NCBI GenBank assembly: GCA_022361315.1
Contig: JAKSBB010001008.1
Location: 1 to 16,610 of the forward strand
Origin: Desulfobacterales bacterium
GTDB taxonomy: Bacteria; Desulfobacterota; Desulfobacteria; Desulfobacterales; Desulfobacteraceae
Direction of reading: 5' to 3'
DNA: 16,610 bases
The stretch's first letter is position 1. Every line of letters begins with the position of its first letter. The notes beneath the pieces are model-generated. The model had not been told where the DNA came from, ran no database searches, and saw nothing but the letters and a program-made list of their open reading frames with translations. Shown here piece after piece: positions 10,349 to 16,610 of the stretch. The position numbers and the translations under genes are program-made.

Positions 10349-11713
10349 CTAAAAACCCAGCAGAAATCTGGCGATCATAAAATAACAGTATACACTGACA
10401 ATATCTATGGATGTGGTGACAAAGGGACCGGTGGCCACGGCAGGGTCGATGTTTAGCCGCTGGAAAATCAACGGGACGGTTGAACCCACCAGCGCGGCGA
10501 CGGTCATGGAGGAGACAATGGCCAGACCCACCGCAATGGCCAATGCCCATGAGAAAGGTTCATTCAGAAAGCTGACCTTTGCCACCATGCCGATCATGGC
10601 CCCGTAAATGACACCCAGAATCAAGCCAACAGCCAGTTCTTTGGTGACCACCTGGGAAAAATCCTTGACGTCGATCCGCCCGGTGGCGATTCCCCGGACA
10701 ACAATGGTTGAACTCTGGGTGCCGATGTTACCCCCCATGCCCATAATAACGGGTATAAAGGCCGCCAACCCTGCAAACTGTAACAGTGTTTCCTCAAAAC
10801 CACCGATAATAAAAAAGGCGGCAACACCGCCGAGACAACTGGCAAACAACCAGGGCAGCCGAATCCGCGTTCCTTTTACAATGGTCTGGGTTTCCACATA
10901 TTCCTCACCCACACCGGCCATTTTCAGCATGTCTTCTGTGGCAGCTTCATGGAGAATATCGATAACGTCGTCAACGGTAACGATACCCACAATCCGGTTA
11001 TCATCATCCACAACAGGTATGGCCAGAAAGTCGTACCGGGACACCAGTCTGGCAACCTCTTCCCTGTCTGTATATGGCTTCACCGTGATGATATCCGTGG
11101 CCATAAATTCCTTTAGGGAACGGTTGGGAGATTCCACCACGAGCTGACGAAGTGAACTCACCCCGACGAGCCGCCCATAGTCGTCGATAACGTAGATGTA
11201 AAAAGGCATTTCTACATCCAGGTATTTGTTCTGGAGAGACTCAATCACCTGTTTTGCATTTACGTCTTCCTCCAATGCCACATAATCTTTGACCATCAGG
11301 CTGCCGGCAGTATCTTCGGCGTAGCTCATGATCTGCTCGACATTATCCGACTCTTCTTTCTTCATTTTTGAAAGAATTTTGTCGGAAAGCTCTTCGTCCA
11401 GAAGCCCCAGAAGTTCGGCCGCATCATCAGAGGGCATATGGTCGAAAATGTCCACCAGCTTGTTAAAGTTCACATTTTTGACAAATTCCACAAACGTGGC
11501 TTCGTCAATATTTGAAAACAAAAGGGCAATATCTTCAGGACTCTCCAGAAGATTGAACAGTTTCTGTTGGTTAATCAGCGTCAAATCCTGGAAAACCAGT
11601 GACAGGTCAGCCATGTGGGTTTTCCTGATGATATTGAGCAACTGTCGGTTTGCACCTCTTCGCAGCAGCCGTTTGATGCTGACCTTCAGTATTTGAATCT
11701 GTTCATTCTGCAT
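10349..11713 (-). CDS. mgtE: Magnesium transporter MgtE
   Basis: MgtE is a homodimeric Mg2+-gated Mg2+ channel of the inner membrane. The protein is 454 aa, full length. It has a helical N domain (about 1-130), two CBS domains (about 134-197 and 198-260, with VGVSSLRQL and IVGIVTVDDVIDIL) that bind Mg2+ and close the channel when cytosolic Mg2+ is high, a plug helix, and about five membrane helices from residue 285. Characteristic blocks are PVIMGMGGNIGTQSSTIVVR (321-340) and DPAVATGPFVTTSID (423-437); the last Asp is at the position of the pore Asp required for Mg2+ selectivity in the Thermus protein. AGGGGA precedes the ATG. It lies 32 nt after surA, with no sign of an Mg2+ riboswitch in so short a gap. 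Confidence 0.97.
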   Translation of the reverse strand: MQNEQIQILKVSIKRLLRRGANRQLLNIIRKTHMADLSLVFQDLTLINQQKLFNLLESPEDIALLFSNIDEATFVEFVKNVNFNKLVDIFDHMPSDDAAELLGLLDEELSDKILSKMKKEESDNVEQIMSYAEDTAGSLMVKDYVALEEDVNAKQVIESLQNKYLDVEMPFYIYVIDDYGRLVGVSSLRQLVVESPNRSLKEFMATDIITVKPYTDREEVARLVSRYDFLAIPVVDDDNRIVGIVTVDDVIDILHEAATEDMLKMAGVGEEYVETQTIVKGTRIRLPWLFASCLGGVAAFFIIGGFEETLLQFAGLAAFIPVIMGMGGNIGTQSSTIVVRGIATGRIDVKDFSQVVTKELAVGLILGVIYGAMIGMVAKVSFLNEPFSWALAIAVGLAIVSSMTVAALVGSTVPLIFQRLNIDPAVATGPFVTTSIDIVSVYCYFMIARFLLGF

Positions 11714-11745
11714 GGGGTTCCCCTGGTGTCAAGTGGATTAAATGA

Positions 11746-12690
11746 TTAAAGCATCAGCTTGATGTGGGCACTTTCTTTAAGTGATTTTAACCATTTATCG
11801 AACTGATCCTTTGCCATTCCTTTGAAAAGAATATCCTGGATCTCTGACTTGGCCTCTTCAACACTTTTACGACCTTCGATGATAATATCATCCACATAAA
11901 TGATCTGAAATGCTGAACCGGCGGGAAGAATCTCCGTGTGCTGACCTTTTTCAAGTCCCTGGACAGCTTCTCCGATCTCCTGGCTGAAAGAAGATATTTC
12001 GAAGACACCGAGTTCTCCGCCCTGTGATGCATTGGAGCCGATGGAATAGTTCCGGGCAAGCTCGGAAAACCCCATTGATTTGCCCGCAAGTTTAGATTCG
12101 ACTTCCCTGATATCCGATTCCGTTTCTGTGATGATGTTTTTCAACTGATATTTTGTTACACCGGCGTAATCCGCCTTGTTTTCATCATAATAGGCCTGGA
12201 CTTCCCCATCGGTGATAACGACTTTGGACCGCACAGTCCGATTGATCAGCATGGACTGGGTGATTTTTTCCCTCATCTGTTCCCGGTAATCCTGAAGGGT
12301 CATTCCTTCGGCGGCAAGGCCCTGCTCAAGCGCCTCATCGTCCAGATTCTTTTCTTTTTTGACATTGGCTATGGCAGCATCAATATCGGTATCTGTGATT
12401 TCAATACCTAATTTTTTGGCTTCCTGCATGGTCAGGGAAATGTCCACCAGCTGTTGGAGTGCCTTTTTCTGAACCTGGAAGAGCATCTCTTTTTTTTGTG
12501 CGTCGGGACTCTGGGATGCTTCGATATTCTGACGGTAGGCTTTTGTAATCTTATTCAGTTTTGACAACGTGATGATGTCATCGTTGACGATGGCGACAAT
12601 TCGATCCACCACCTCCGCCTGAACCGGCACATGCAACCCTGCAGCCAATATTATCGTTCCGAGAAGTAATACGTTCCAAGTTTTTAACAT
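11746..12690 (-). CDS. surA: SurA-like periplasmic foldase / peptidyl-prolyl isomerase
   Basis: SurA-type proteins escort unfolded outer-membrane proteins across the periplasm. From ATG 12690 the protein is 314 aa: a signal peptide (MLKTWN, hydrophobic LLLGTIILAAGL, cleavage after VQA near 25), then the SurA N-domain opening VVDRIVAIVNDDIITLSKL, a helical chaperone region, and one parvulin-like domain (about 165-275) with FSELARNYS, GGELGVF and FQIIYVDD. E. coli SurA has two parvulin domains; one is common in this group. A TTG at 12708 would overlap the upstream stop (TTGA), but it would place the best ribosome-binding site, AAAGGA at 12698-12703, inside the gene. That site is correctly spaced for ATG 12690. 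The gene follows a lipoprotein with a related N-domain by 14 nt. Confidence 0.9.
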   Translation of the reverse strand: MLKTWNVLLLGTIILAAGLHVPVQAEVVDRIVAIVNDDIITLSKLNKITKAYRQNIEASQSPDAQKKEMLFQVQKKALQQLVDISLTMQEAKKLGIEITDTDIDAAIANVKKEKNLDDEALEQGLAAEGMTLQDYREQMREKITQSMLINRTVRSKVVITDGEVQAYYDENKADYAGVTKYQLKNIITETESDIREVESKLAGKSMGFSELARNYSIGSNASQGGELGVFEISSFSQEIGEAVQGLEKGQHTEILPAGSAFQIIYVDDIIIEGRKSVEEAKSEIQDILFKGMAKDQFDKWLKSLKESAHIKLML

Positions 12691-12697
12691 CACTCTA

Positions 12698-12703
12698 TCC
12701 TTT
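12698..12703 (-). promoter_or_regulatory. Ribosome-binding site deciding the surA start
   Basis: AAAGGA on the minus strand lies seven bases before ATG 12690. It favours that ATG over the TTG at 12708. Confidence 0.65.
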
Positions 12704-12704
12704 C

Positions 12705-13448
12705 TCAATCCTGGTTTGGTGTGTCCTGCTTTGTTGCAATCCGGTTTGTTGCATTTGATTTTTGCGTATTCGGGCTTGCTATGACCTGGTTTACTAAGAA
12801 ACCGGCCAAGGCAGTTTGGTCAATAGTAACCGGATAAACCGTCTTCAGCGAGGCTATCCAGTTATCGTAGGCTGCCTGGCTTTTTTCAAGCCGCAACATC
12901 TCAACCAAGCTGCTTTCGTCTATATCTGTTGTCTTTCCATTCCCCGCATGTTTCCGGTATTGGTTGTAGAAGGCGATCATGTCGTCCGGGGTTATTTCCT
13001 GGTTGTCAATCAGTTGTTCTTTTAGGACGCTTTGCAGTATTAGATCCTTTTTAAGCCGTCTTTTCCATACACGGTAAGGAATGGCGTTTTCCAGAAGCAT
13101 CTGTTCAAAGCTGTCCTCCGGATATTCTTTTTTAAATTCAGCCTCTGCCAGATCCACTTCCCGGTCATCCACTGCCAGCCCTTTTTCAGCTGCAGCGGCC
13201 AATAGCACCGTCTCATCTGAGATGACGGTCACCAGGTCCAGAATCATTTGGTTATAGGCCATGGGCCTTTGTTTTAAGTCATAGGGATATGCGGCCCGCT
13301 TCAAATCAAGTTCTTCGGCGAACTCCGTGTCGGAAACACAAACTGTTCCGGCCTTTATTACGCAGAGTTCCGGTGCCGGTGGCGGCGGTGTACATGCGCA
13401 GATGCATAGTATCAGCCCCATTGCGGCGTACAATGCTATCTTGTTCAT
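12705..13448 (-). CDS. SurA N-domain-type lipoprotein (probable periplasmic chaperone without PPIase domain)
   Basis: From ATG 13448 the protein is 247 aa, with a lipoprotein signal: MNK, hydrophobic IALYAAMGLILCICAC, and likely lipidation at Cys19 (I-C-A-C, an acceptable though unusual lipobox), followed by Thr and a proline-rich linker (TPPPPAPE). Residues from about 35 on, such as the segment VSDTEFAEELDLKRAAYP and later EEITPDDMIAFYNQYR-like text (here QEITPDDMIAFYNQYR), have the helical style of SurA_N/trigger-factor-like chaperone domains. No parvulin domain is present. The frame extends upstream to 13568, but those 40 residues would bury the signal peptide, so I reject them. The Shine-Dalgarno at 13448 is weak. 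Position directly upstream of surA suggests a paired outer-membrane-protein chaperone role. The exact family is uncertain. Confidence 0.8.
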   Translation of the reverse strand: MNKIALYAAMGLILCICACTPPPPAPELCVIKAGTVCVSDTEFAEELDLKRAAYPYDLKQRPMAYNQMILDLVTVISDETVLLAAAAEKGLAVDDREVDLAEAEFKKEYPEDSFEQMLLENAIPYRVWKRRLKKDLILQSVLKEQLIDNQEITPDDMIAFYNQYRKHAGNGKTTDIDESSLVEMLRLEKSQAAYDNWIASLKTVYPVTIDQTALAGFLVNQVIASPNTQKSNATNRIATKQDTPNQD

Positions 13449-13617
13449 CCCCCACTTTTTGATACGACCCGGTTTGGGTCGGCTCATTTGGGTATGGATG
13501 AAACGCTGGAAACACAGTTTACTAAGTTTCACATTATTCCCTTTCAACAAATCCAGGAACTCTATCATCTGACACCCAATTTCGCAAGTTTATTCACCTG
13601 GGCCAGACCATCCCTGT
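13449..13617 (-). other. 169-nt leader/gap between the ABC ATPase and the lipoprotein gene
   Basis: If the lipoprotein begins at 13448 this stretch is non-coding. It holds a perfect GC-rich hairpin (see 13465-13481) and a weak promoter-like TTGAAA with an ill-matched -10. I see no intrinsic terminator for the upstream ABC ATPase gene. Confidence 0.4.
13465..13481 (-). other. Perfect 6-bp hairpin just upstream of the lipoprotein start
   Basis: On the minus strand CGACCC pairs with GGGTCG across an AAACC loop. It ends 16 nt before the ATG at 13448 and is not followed by a T-run on either strand, so it is not an intrinsic terminator. It could shape the leader of the lipoprotein mRNA. Confidence 0.55.
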
Positions 13618-14580
13618 CTATGCATAAAATAGATGGCAGGCCGTAAGATGAGAGGTATCATTTTGTGCCGGTTTCAGCACGGGGGTTTTGTTAAAGCAAA
13701 TGTCAACGGCGTGGGTACAACGGGTATTAAAGCGGCATCCCACCGGTGGATTCTCCGCTGACGGGACCTCTCCCTGAAGCGGCGTATGGTTCCGTGAGAC
13801 CGTCGGGTCCGGTACGGGAACCGCATCAAGAAGTGCCCGGGTATAGGGGTGCCGTGGAGATCGGTACAAGGTATCGGCATCTGCCATTTCCATTATCCGT
13901 CCTAAATACATCACGATAATCCGGTCGGACATGTGACGGACAACGGAGAGGTCATGTGAAATGAATACATAGGTCAACCCAAGCTTTTGTTGGAGATCTA
14001 GTAGCAGGTTCAATATTTTTGACTGTACGGAGACATCCAGAGCCGACACGGGTTCATCACAGATGATTAGCTCCGGTGACATGCTCACAGCCCTTGCGAT
14101 GCCGATCCGCTGACGCTGGCCACCGGAAAACTCATGGGGATATTTTAACAGGCAGTCCGTATTCAGGTTGACCTGATTCAGCAATGCATTGATGTCCCCT
14201 TTCCCAGGTGAGTGTCCGTGTATCCTAAACTTTTCCTGGAGTATCTGTCGAACGGTTTGTCTGGGGTTCAGTGATTCATAGGGATCCTGGAAGATCATCT
14301 GTACTTTGGCAGCAAATGCCTTGCGTTGTGAGGCGGAAAGTCTGGTCATGGCCTCTCCGTCAAGGCGGATATGTCCCGAGGTCGGCGTATGGAGTCCCAT
14401 GATACATCGTCCCAGGGTGGTTTTGCCGCAACCGGATTCCCCAACAAGTCCCAGGGTTTCCCCACTGGCCACTGAAAAGGAGACATCATCCACAGCATGG
14501 ATGGCACCGCTTTGTCTCAGGAATACACCGCTGGTCACAGGGAAATACTTCTTGAGATGTTCAACTTCCAAAATCGGCAT
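13618..14580 (-). CDS. Oligopeptide/dipeptide-type ABC transporter ATPase (OppF/DppF-like)
   Basis: This is the ATP-hydrolysing subunit of a peptide or nickel-type importer, 320 aa. It has Walker A GESGCGKT (47-54), Q-loop FQDPYESLNP (97-106), the signature FSGGQRQRIGIARA (151-164, the F variant being usual in OppF/DppF), Walker B LIICDEP (171-177), D-loop SALD and switch His209 (FISHDLS). The C-terminal oligopeptide-transporter domain (about 232-320) has SPRHPYTRALL and four cysteines (C282, C288, C295, C315) in the oligo_HPY extension. The oppABCD partners are absent: its upstream neighbour is divergent and its downstream neighbour is a lipoprotein. TAAGGT lies eight bases before the ATG. 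The protein looks intact. Peptide is the likeliest cargo, but nickel or another solute is possible. Confidence 0.92.
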   Translation of the reverse strand: MPILEVEHLKKYFPVTSGVFLRQSGAIHAVDDVSFSVASGETLGLVGESGCGKTTLGRCIMGLHTPTSGHIRLDGEAMTRLSASQRKAFAAKVQMIFQDPYESLNPRQTVRQILQEKFRIHGHSPGKGDINALLNQVNLNTDCLLKYPHEFSGGQRQRIGIARAVSMSPELIICDEPVSALDVSVQSKILNLLLDLQQKLGLTYVFISHDLSVVRHMSDRIIVMYLGRIMEMADADTLYRSPRHPYTRALLDAVPVPDPTVSRNHTPLQGEVPSAENPPVGCRFNTRCTHAVDICFNKTPVLKPAQNDTSHLTACHLFYA

Positions 14581-14635
14581 AAACCATACCTTATATTATT
14601 GTCCAGGTTTGAGGTACCCCCATACAAGCTCGTCA

Positions 14636-14665
14636 TTTATACACCATCTCACCAAATGCAGACAA
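14636..14665 (-). promoter_or_regulatory. Candidate promoter of the ABC ATPase gene
   Basis: Read on the minus strand, TTGTCT (14665-14660) and TATAAA (14641-14636) are separated by 18 bp, a plausible sigma70-type pair (4/6 and 5/6 matches). The predicted transcript would start near 14629, leaving a leader of about 50 nt. Confidence 0.4.
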
Positions 14666-14688
14666 CCGCAGAAATCCAATAAAGTGAA

Positions 14689-14718
14689 TTGTAACCCACA
14701 TTTTAATTGAAATATAAA
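14689..14718 (+). promoter_or_regulatory. Candidate promoter of the D-amino-acid dehydrogenase gene
   Basis: TTGTAA (14689-14694) and TATAAA (14713-14718) are separated by 18 bp in an AT-rich stretch. A start near 14725 would give a leader of about 53 nt. It lies back to back with the minus-strand candidate, with only 23 bp between the two -35 boxes. Confidence 0.4.
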
Positions 14719-14777
14719 AATATTTGGCCTAACCTGCGGTTTGAAATGATCCAACCATTTAACGTTGAGGTGAATTT

Positions 14778-16025
14778 ATGGGGAATCCGGAAAGCATAAC
14801 CATTATTGGCGGAGGCGTCATCGGGCTTGCCTGCGCACATTATTTGCTGGATGAGGGGTGTCGGGTCACGATTATTGAAAAAGATGTTGTGGGGGCCGGT
14901 GCATCCCATGGTAACTGCGGCCTTTTATATTACTCAGATGTTTTACCTCTGTGCTCTCCCGGTGCGGTTTCCAAAGAAATATTCAGAACCCTATGCGGCA
15001 CTTCCCCATTGTATATTAAGCCGGAGCCCGATTTGAATCGGTTGTACTGGCTTGCCAGGTTTGCAGGCAATTGCCGGTACACACATATGAGACAGGCTGC
15101 TGCAGATAAGCTTCCCATTTTACAGTATTCCGCGCAATTGTTTGAGTCACTCTGGACAACACCCGACATCCAGTGTGATTTTGAGAAAAAGGGGATTTTA
15201 TATGTCTTCAAGGATCACAAAAACTTCAGGAAATTCGGTGACCTCAGCGATTATCTTGAGCAATTTGATCTGGCCTGGAAGCCTATGACGGCTTCCCAGA
15301 CAAAGACGTTTGAACCCTCGCTTGCCGATGATATCGCAGGTGCATGGTACAGCCGGGTGGATCATCATCTTAGACCCGATCTGTTGATGCGCAGCTGGCG
15401 GAACCATCTGGTAAAAAAAGGGCTTAATATCATCGAAAGCTGCAGTGTTCAGGATTTTATAATGGAAAAAACTCACCTTCGGGGACTTCGCACAAGCAGC
15501 GGAACCTTAACAGATGATGCCTTTGTGCTGGCAACCGGTGCCTGGTCATCTCCTCTGGCCCAAAAGCTGAACCTTAATCTGCCGGTGCAACCTGGAAAAG
15601 GCTATTCAATCACCATGAGCAGGCCGGATAACTGTCCTGCCCTGCCCTGCCTTTTGTATGAGAAAAATATGGTGGTAACCCCCTGGAATAGCGGTTACCG
15701 TCTGGGTGGGACCATGGAATTTTCCGGATTTGGTACGGAGTTGAATACCCAACGGCTGAACAAGCTCACAGATGGTGCCGCCGCTTACATGAAAACCCCC
15801 TTAGGGGAAACCATTGAAGAGGAATGGGCCAGTCTCCGCCCGATGACCTGGGATGACATGCCTGTGATTGACCGTGCCCCCGGATATGACAACCTTGTGG
15901 TTGCCTCCGGACACGGTATGCTTGGACTGACCCTGGCCACAGGCACCGGGAAAATCGTATCCGATCTTTTACTGAATAAAGAAACGCTGATTCCGGTTCA
16001 TCCCTTTCGAATGGACCGGTTTTGA
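14778..16025 (+). CDS. dadA: D-amino-acid dehydrogenase-type FAD oxidoreductase (DadA-like)
   Basis: DadA-type flavoenzymes oxidise D-amino acids to 2-oxo acids and pass electrons to the membrane quinone pool. The 415-aa protein has the FAD-binding beta-alpha-beta fold at its start (ITIIGGGVIGLACAHYLL, with GGGVIG at 11-16 and the acidic Glu34 in TIIEKD). It then has the family block ASHGNCGLLYYSDVLPLCSPG (residues 42-62 overall), a second FAD segment ATGAWSSPLAQKL, QPGKGYSI, and the C-terminal WASLRPMTWDDMPVIDRAP and GHGMLGLTLATGTGKIVSDL typical of the DAO/DadA group. Length is normal. The substrate is not fixed by sequence: proline, hydroxyproline or another D- or imino acid is possible. 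GAGGTG lies seven bases before the ATG. No racemase or dadX is adjacent. It is divergent from the peptide-type ABC ATPase. Confidence 0.85.
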   Translation: MGNPESITIIGGGVIGLACAHYLLDEGCRVTIIEKDVVGAGASHGNCGLLYYSDVLPLCSPGAVSKEIFRTLCGTSPLYIKPEPDLNRLYWLARFAGNCRYTHMRQAAADKLPILQYSAQLFESLWTTPDIQCDFEKKGILYVFKDHKNFRKFGDLSDYLEQFDLAWKPMTASQTKTFEPSLADDIAGAWYSRVDHHLRPDLLMRSWRNHLVKKGLNIIESCSVQDFIMEKTHLRGLRTSSGTLTDDAFVLATGAWSSPLAQKLNLNLPVQPGKGYSITMSRPDNCPALPCLLYEKNMVVTPWNSGYRLGGTMEFSGFGTELNTQRLNKLTDGAAAYMKTPLGETIEEEWASLRPMTWDDMPVIDRAPGYDNLVVASGHGMLGLTLATGTGKIVSDLLLNKETLIPVHPFRMDRF

Positions 16026-16104
16026 TTGGTGGATTGCCGGGCGTAACCGATTGTCCTGAACTGTTGTAATGAGATAAAAGTTTGGCCGGTTCCGGCTTTG
16101 CCCA

Positions 16105-16143
16105 TAGAAAAAGGGTTTTTAGACCACTCGTCAAAAACCCTTT
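16105..16143 (-). terminator. Intrinsic terminator of the cold-shock gene
   Basis: On the minus strand an 11-bp perfect stem AAAGGGTTTTT / AAAAACCCTTT (arms at 16143-16133 and 16120-16110) closes a short loop whose ends (GAC/GTC) can pair further. The stem runs into a T-run (CCCTTTTTC). It lies just after the cold-shock stop. On the plus strand the stem is followed by A, not T, so it is unlikely to be a strong intrinsic terminator for dadA. Confidence 0.8.
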
Positions 16144-16151
16144 AAAAAAGC

Positions 16152-16352
16152 CTACTGAACAGTGACGTTGACCGCTGCCGGTCCTTTCTGTCCGTCTTCC
16201 ACATCAAAGGTAACCCGGTCACCTTCATTTAAGGATCTGAAACCACTAGAATTGATGCCGCTATGGTGTACAAATACGTCAGGTCCCTCTTCCTGCTCGA
16301 TAAATCCATAACCCTTTGCATCGTTGAACCACTTTACGATCCCATTTGCCAT
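16152..16352 (-). CDS. Cold-shock domain protein (CspA family)
   Basis: This 66-aa single cold-shock domain binds single-stranded nucleic acid and acts as an RNA chaperone. RNP1 (KGYGFIE, 13-19) and RNP2 (DVFVHHS, 25-31) are intact, with the aromatic pair in VKWFN near the start and the usual [23 protein letters not shown] end. The size is standard. The start has AAGGAGAGG nine or so bases upstream. It is monocistronic, with its own terminator and a leader of roughly 100 nt or more if the promoter candidate at 16478-16505 is right, as in many cold-inducible members. Whether it is cold-induced or constitutive cannot be told from the protein. Confidence 0.97.
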   Translation of the reverse strand: MANGIVKWFNDAKGYGFIEQEEGPDVFVHHSGINSSGFRSLNEGDRVTFDVEDGQKGPAAVNVTVQ

Positions 16353-16610
16353 TGTGAGCCTCTCCTTACTTTAAGTGAATATTTTAGTTTCAAACCTCAG
16401 GTTCTGCCACGCCAACAAATGGGGTCCAGCCTTTAGAACGAAACTTGTAAAGCCCTATGTGCCTTGGCTTTGAATGTATATTATTAGCTTTTACTCAAAA
16501 ATCAAGGATTATTTTCAATTCGGGTTTTCTTTTTGATTGGTCATACCAAATGGCATGCTGCTGAACGGTTTGAGCCTTTTGGCAGGAGTAAAGGTATCTC
16601 TTTTCGGCAC
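16353..16610. other. Non-coding region upstream of the cold-shock gene, to the window end
   Basis: The 258 bases hold the cold-shock leader and promoter candidate. A small inverted repeat, AAAGCC (16449-16454) with GGCTTT (16466-16471), sits at the predicted 5' end of the leader. I see no open reading frame of note, tRNA or mobile element in the remainder. Confidence 0.5.
16478..16505 (-). promoter_or_regulatory. Candidate promoter of the cold-shock gene
   Basis: On the minus strand TTGATT (16505-16500) and TAATAT (16483-16478) are separated by 16 bp in an AT-rich tract. A start near 16471 would give a leader of about 118 nt. The match is modest. Confidence 0.35.

Noticed and set aside
10323..10550. 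Upstream extension of the recO reading frame (76 extra residues)
   Set aside because: It runs through the 3' end of mgtE in another frame, is rich in His, Cys and Arg, and RecO similarity begins at ATG 10322.
13449..13568. Upstream extension of the lipoprotein reading frame (40 extra residues)
   Set aside because: It would put a clear lipoprotein signal peptide inside the protein, and no good ribosome-binding site supports the upstream ATG.
16085..16096. Possible terminator for dadA (GCCGGTTCCGGC)
   Set aside because: The usable stem is only 4-5 bp and is followed by just three T residues, which is too weak to call.

Overview
The window looks like chromosomal DNA of a Gram-negative, sulfate-reducer-type member of the Desulfobacterota (Desulfobacteraceae-like). 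This is inferred from moderate GC content, the style of the envelope and periplasmic proteins (a SurA-type foldase, an Opp-type ATPase, a hybrid histidine kinase with a periplasmic sensor) and the gene mix. There are no phage, transposon, CRISPR, rRNA or tRNA signatures. Almost all of the DNA is coding.

Layout. (1) At 23-2241, + strand: ftsY (SRP receptor), then a two-domain GNAT acetyltransferase whose C-terminal half resembles YpeA. (2) At 2277-14580, - strand: a run of eleven genes read from high to low coordinates. They are an Opp/Dpp-type ABC ATPase, a SurA_N-type lipoprotein, a SurA-like periplasmic foldase, the Mg2+ channel mgtE, the repair gene recO, an HddA-like GHMP sugar kinase, an 85-aa conserved-looking small protein, a nucleoside phosphorylase, NAD+-dependent DNA ligase ligA, a secreted amino-acid-type binding protein and a hybrid histidine kinase. 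Several are coupled by 4-bp ATGA overlaps (recO/kinase, phosphorylase/ligA) or by a longer out-of-frame overlap (small protein/phosphorylase). Gaps of about 170 nt (before the lipoprotein) and 90 nt (before the small protein) probably divide the run into sub-operons. (3) At 14581-14777: a divergent intergenic region with a candidate sigma70-like promoter on each strand. (4) At 14778-16025, + strand: a DadA-type D-amino-acid dehydrogenase. (5) At 16152-16352, - strand: a small cold-shock protein with a clear intrinsic terminator and a long upstream leader.

How the genes fit together. The lipoprotein and SurA form an outer-membrane-protein folding pair. RecO, LigA and perhaps the 85-aa protein form a DNA-maintenance group mixed with two small-molecule enzymes. 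The binding protein and hybrid kinase look like a two-piece sensor with no transporter. The divergent ATPase and D-amino-acid dehydrogenase may both serve use of peptides or amino acids. Most of the window is ordinary housekeeping. The items most worth a second look are the binding-protein/kinase pair, the 85-aa protein in the ligA operon, the GNAT-YpeA fusion and the isolated Opp-type ATPase. I saw no clear evidence of a wholly new biological system.
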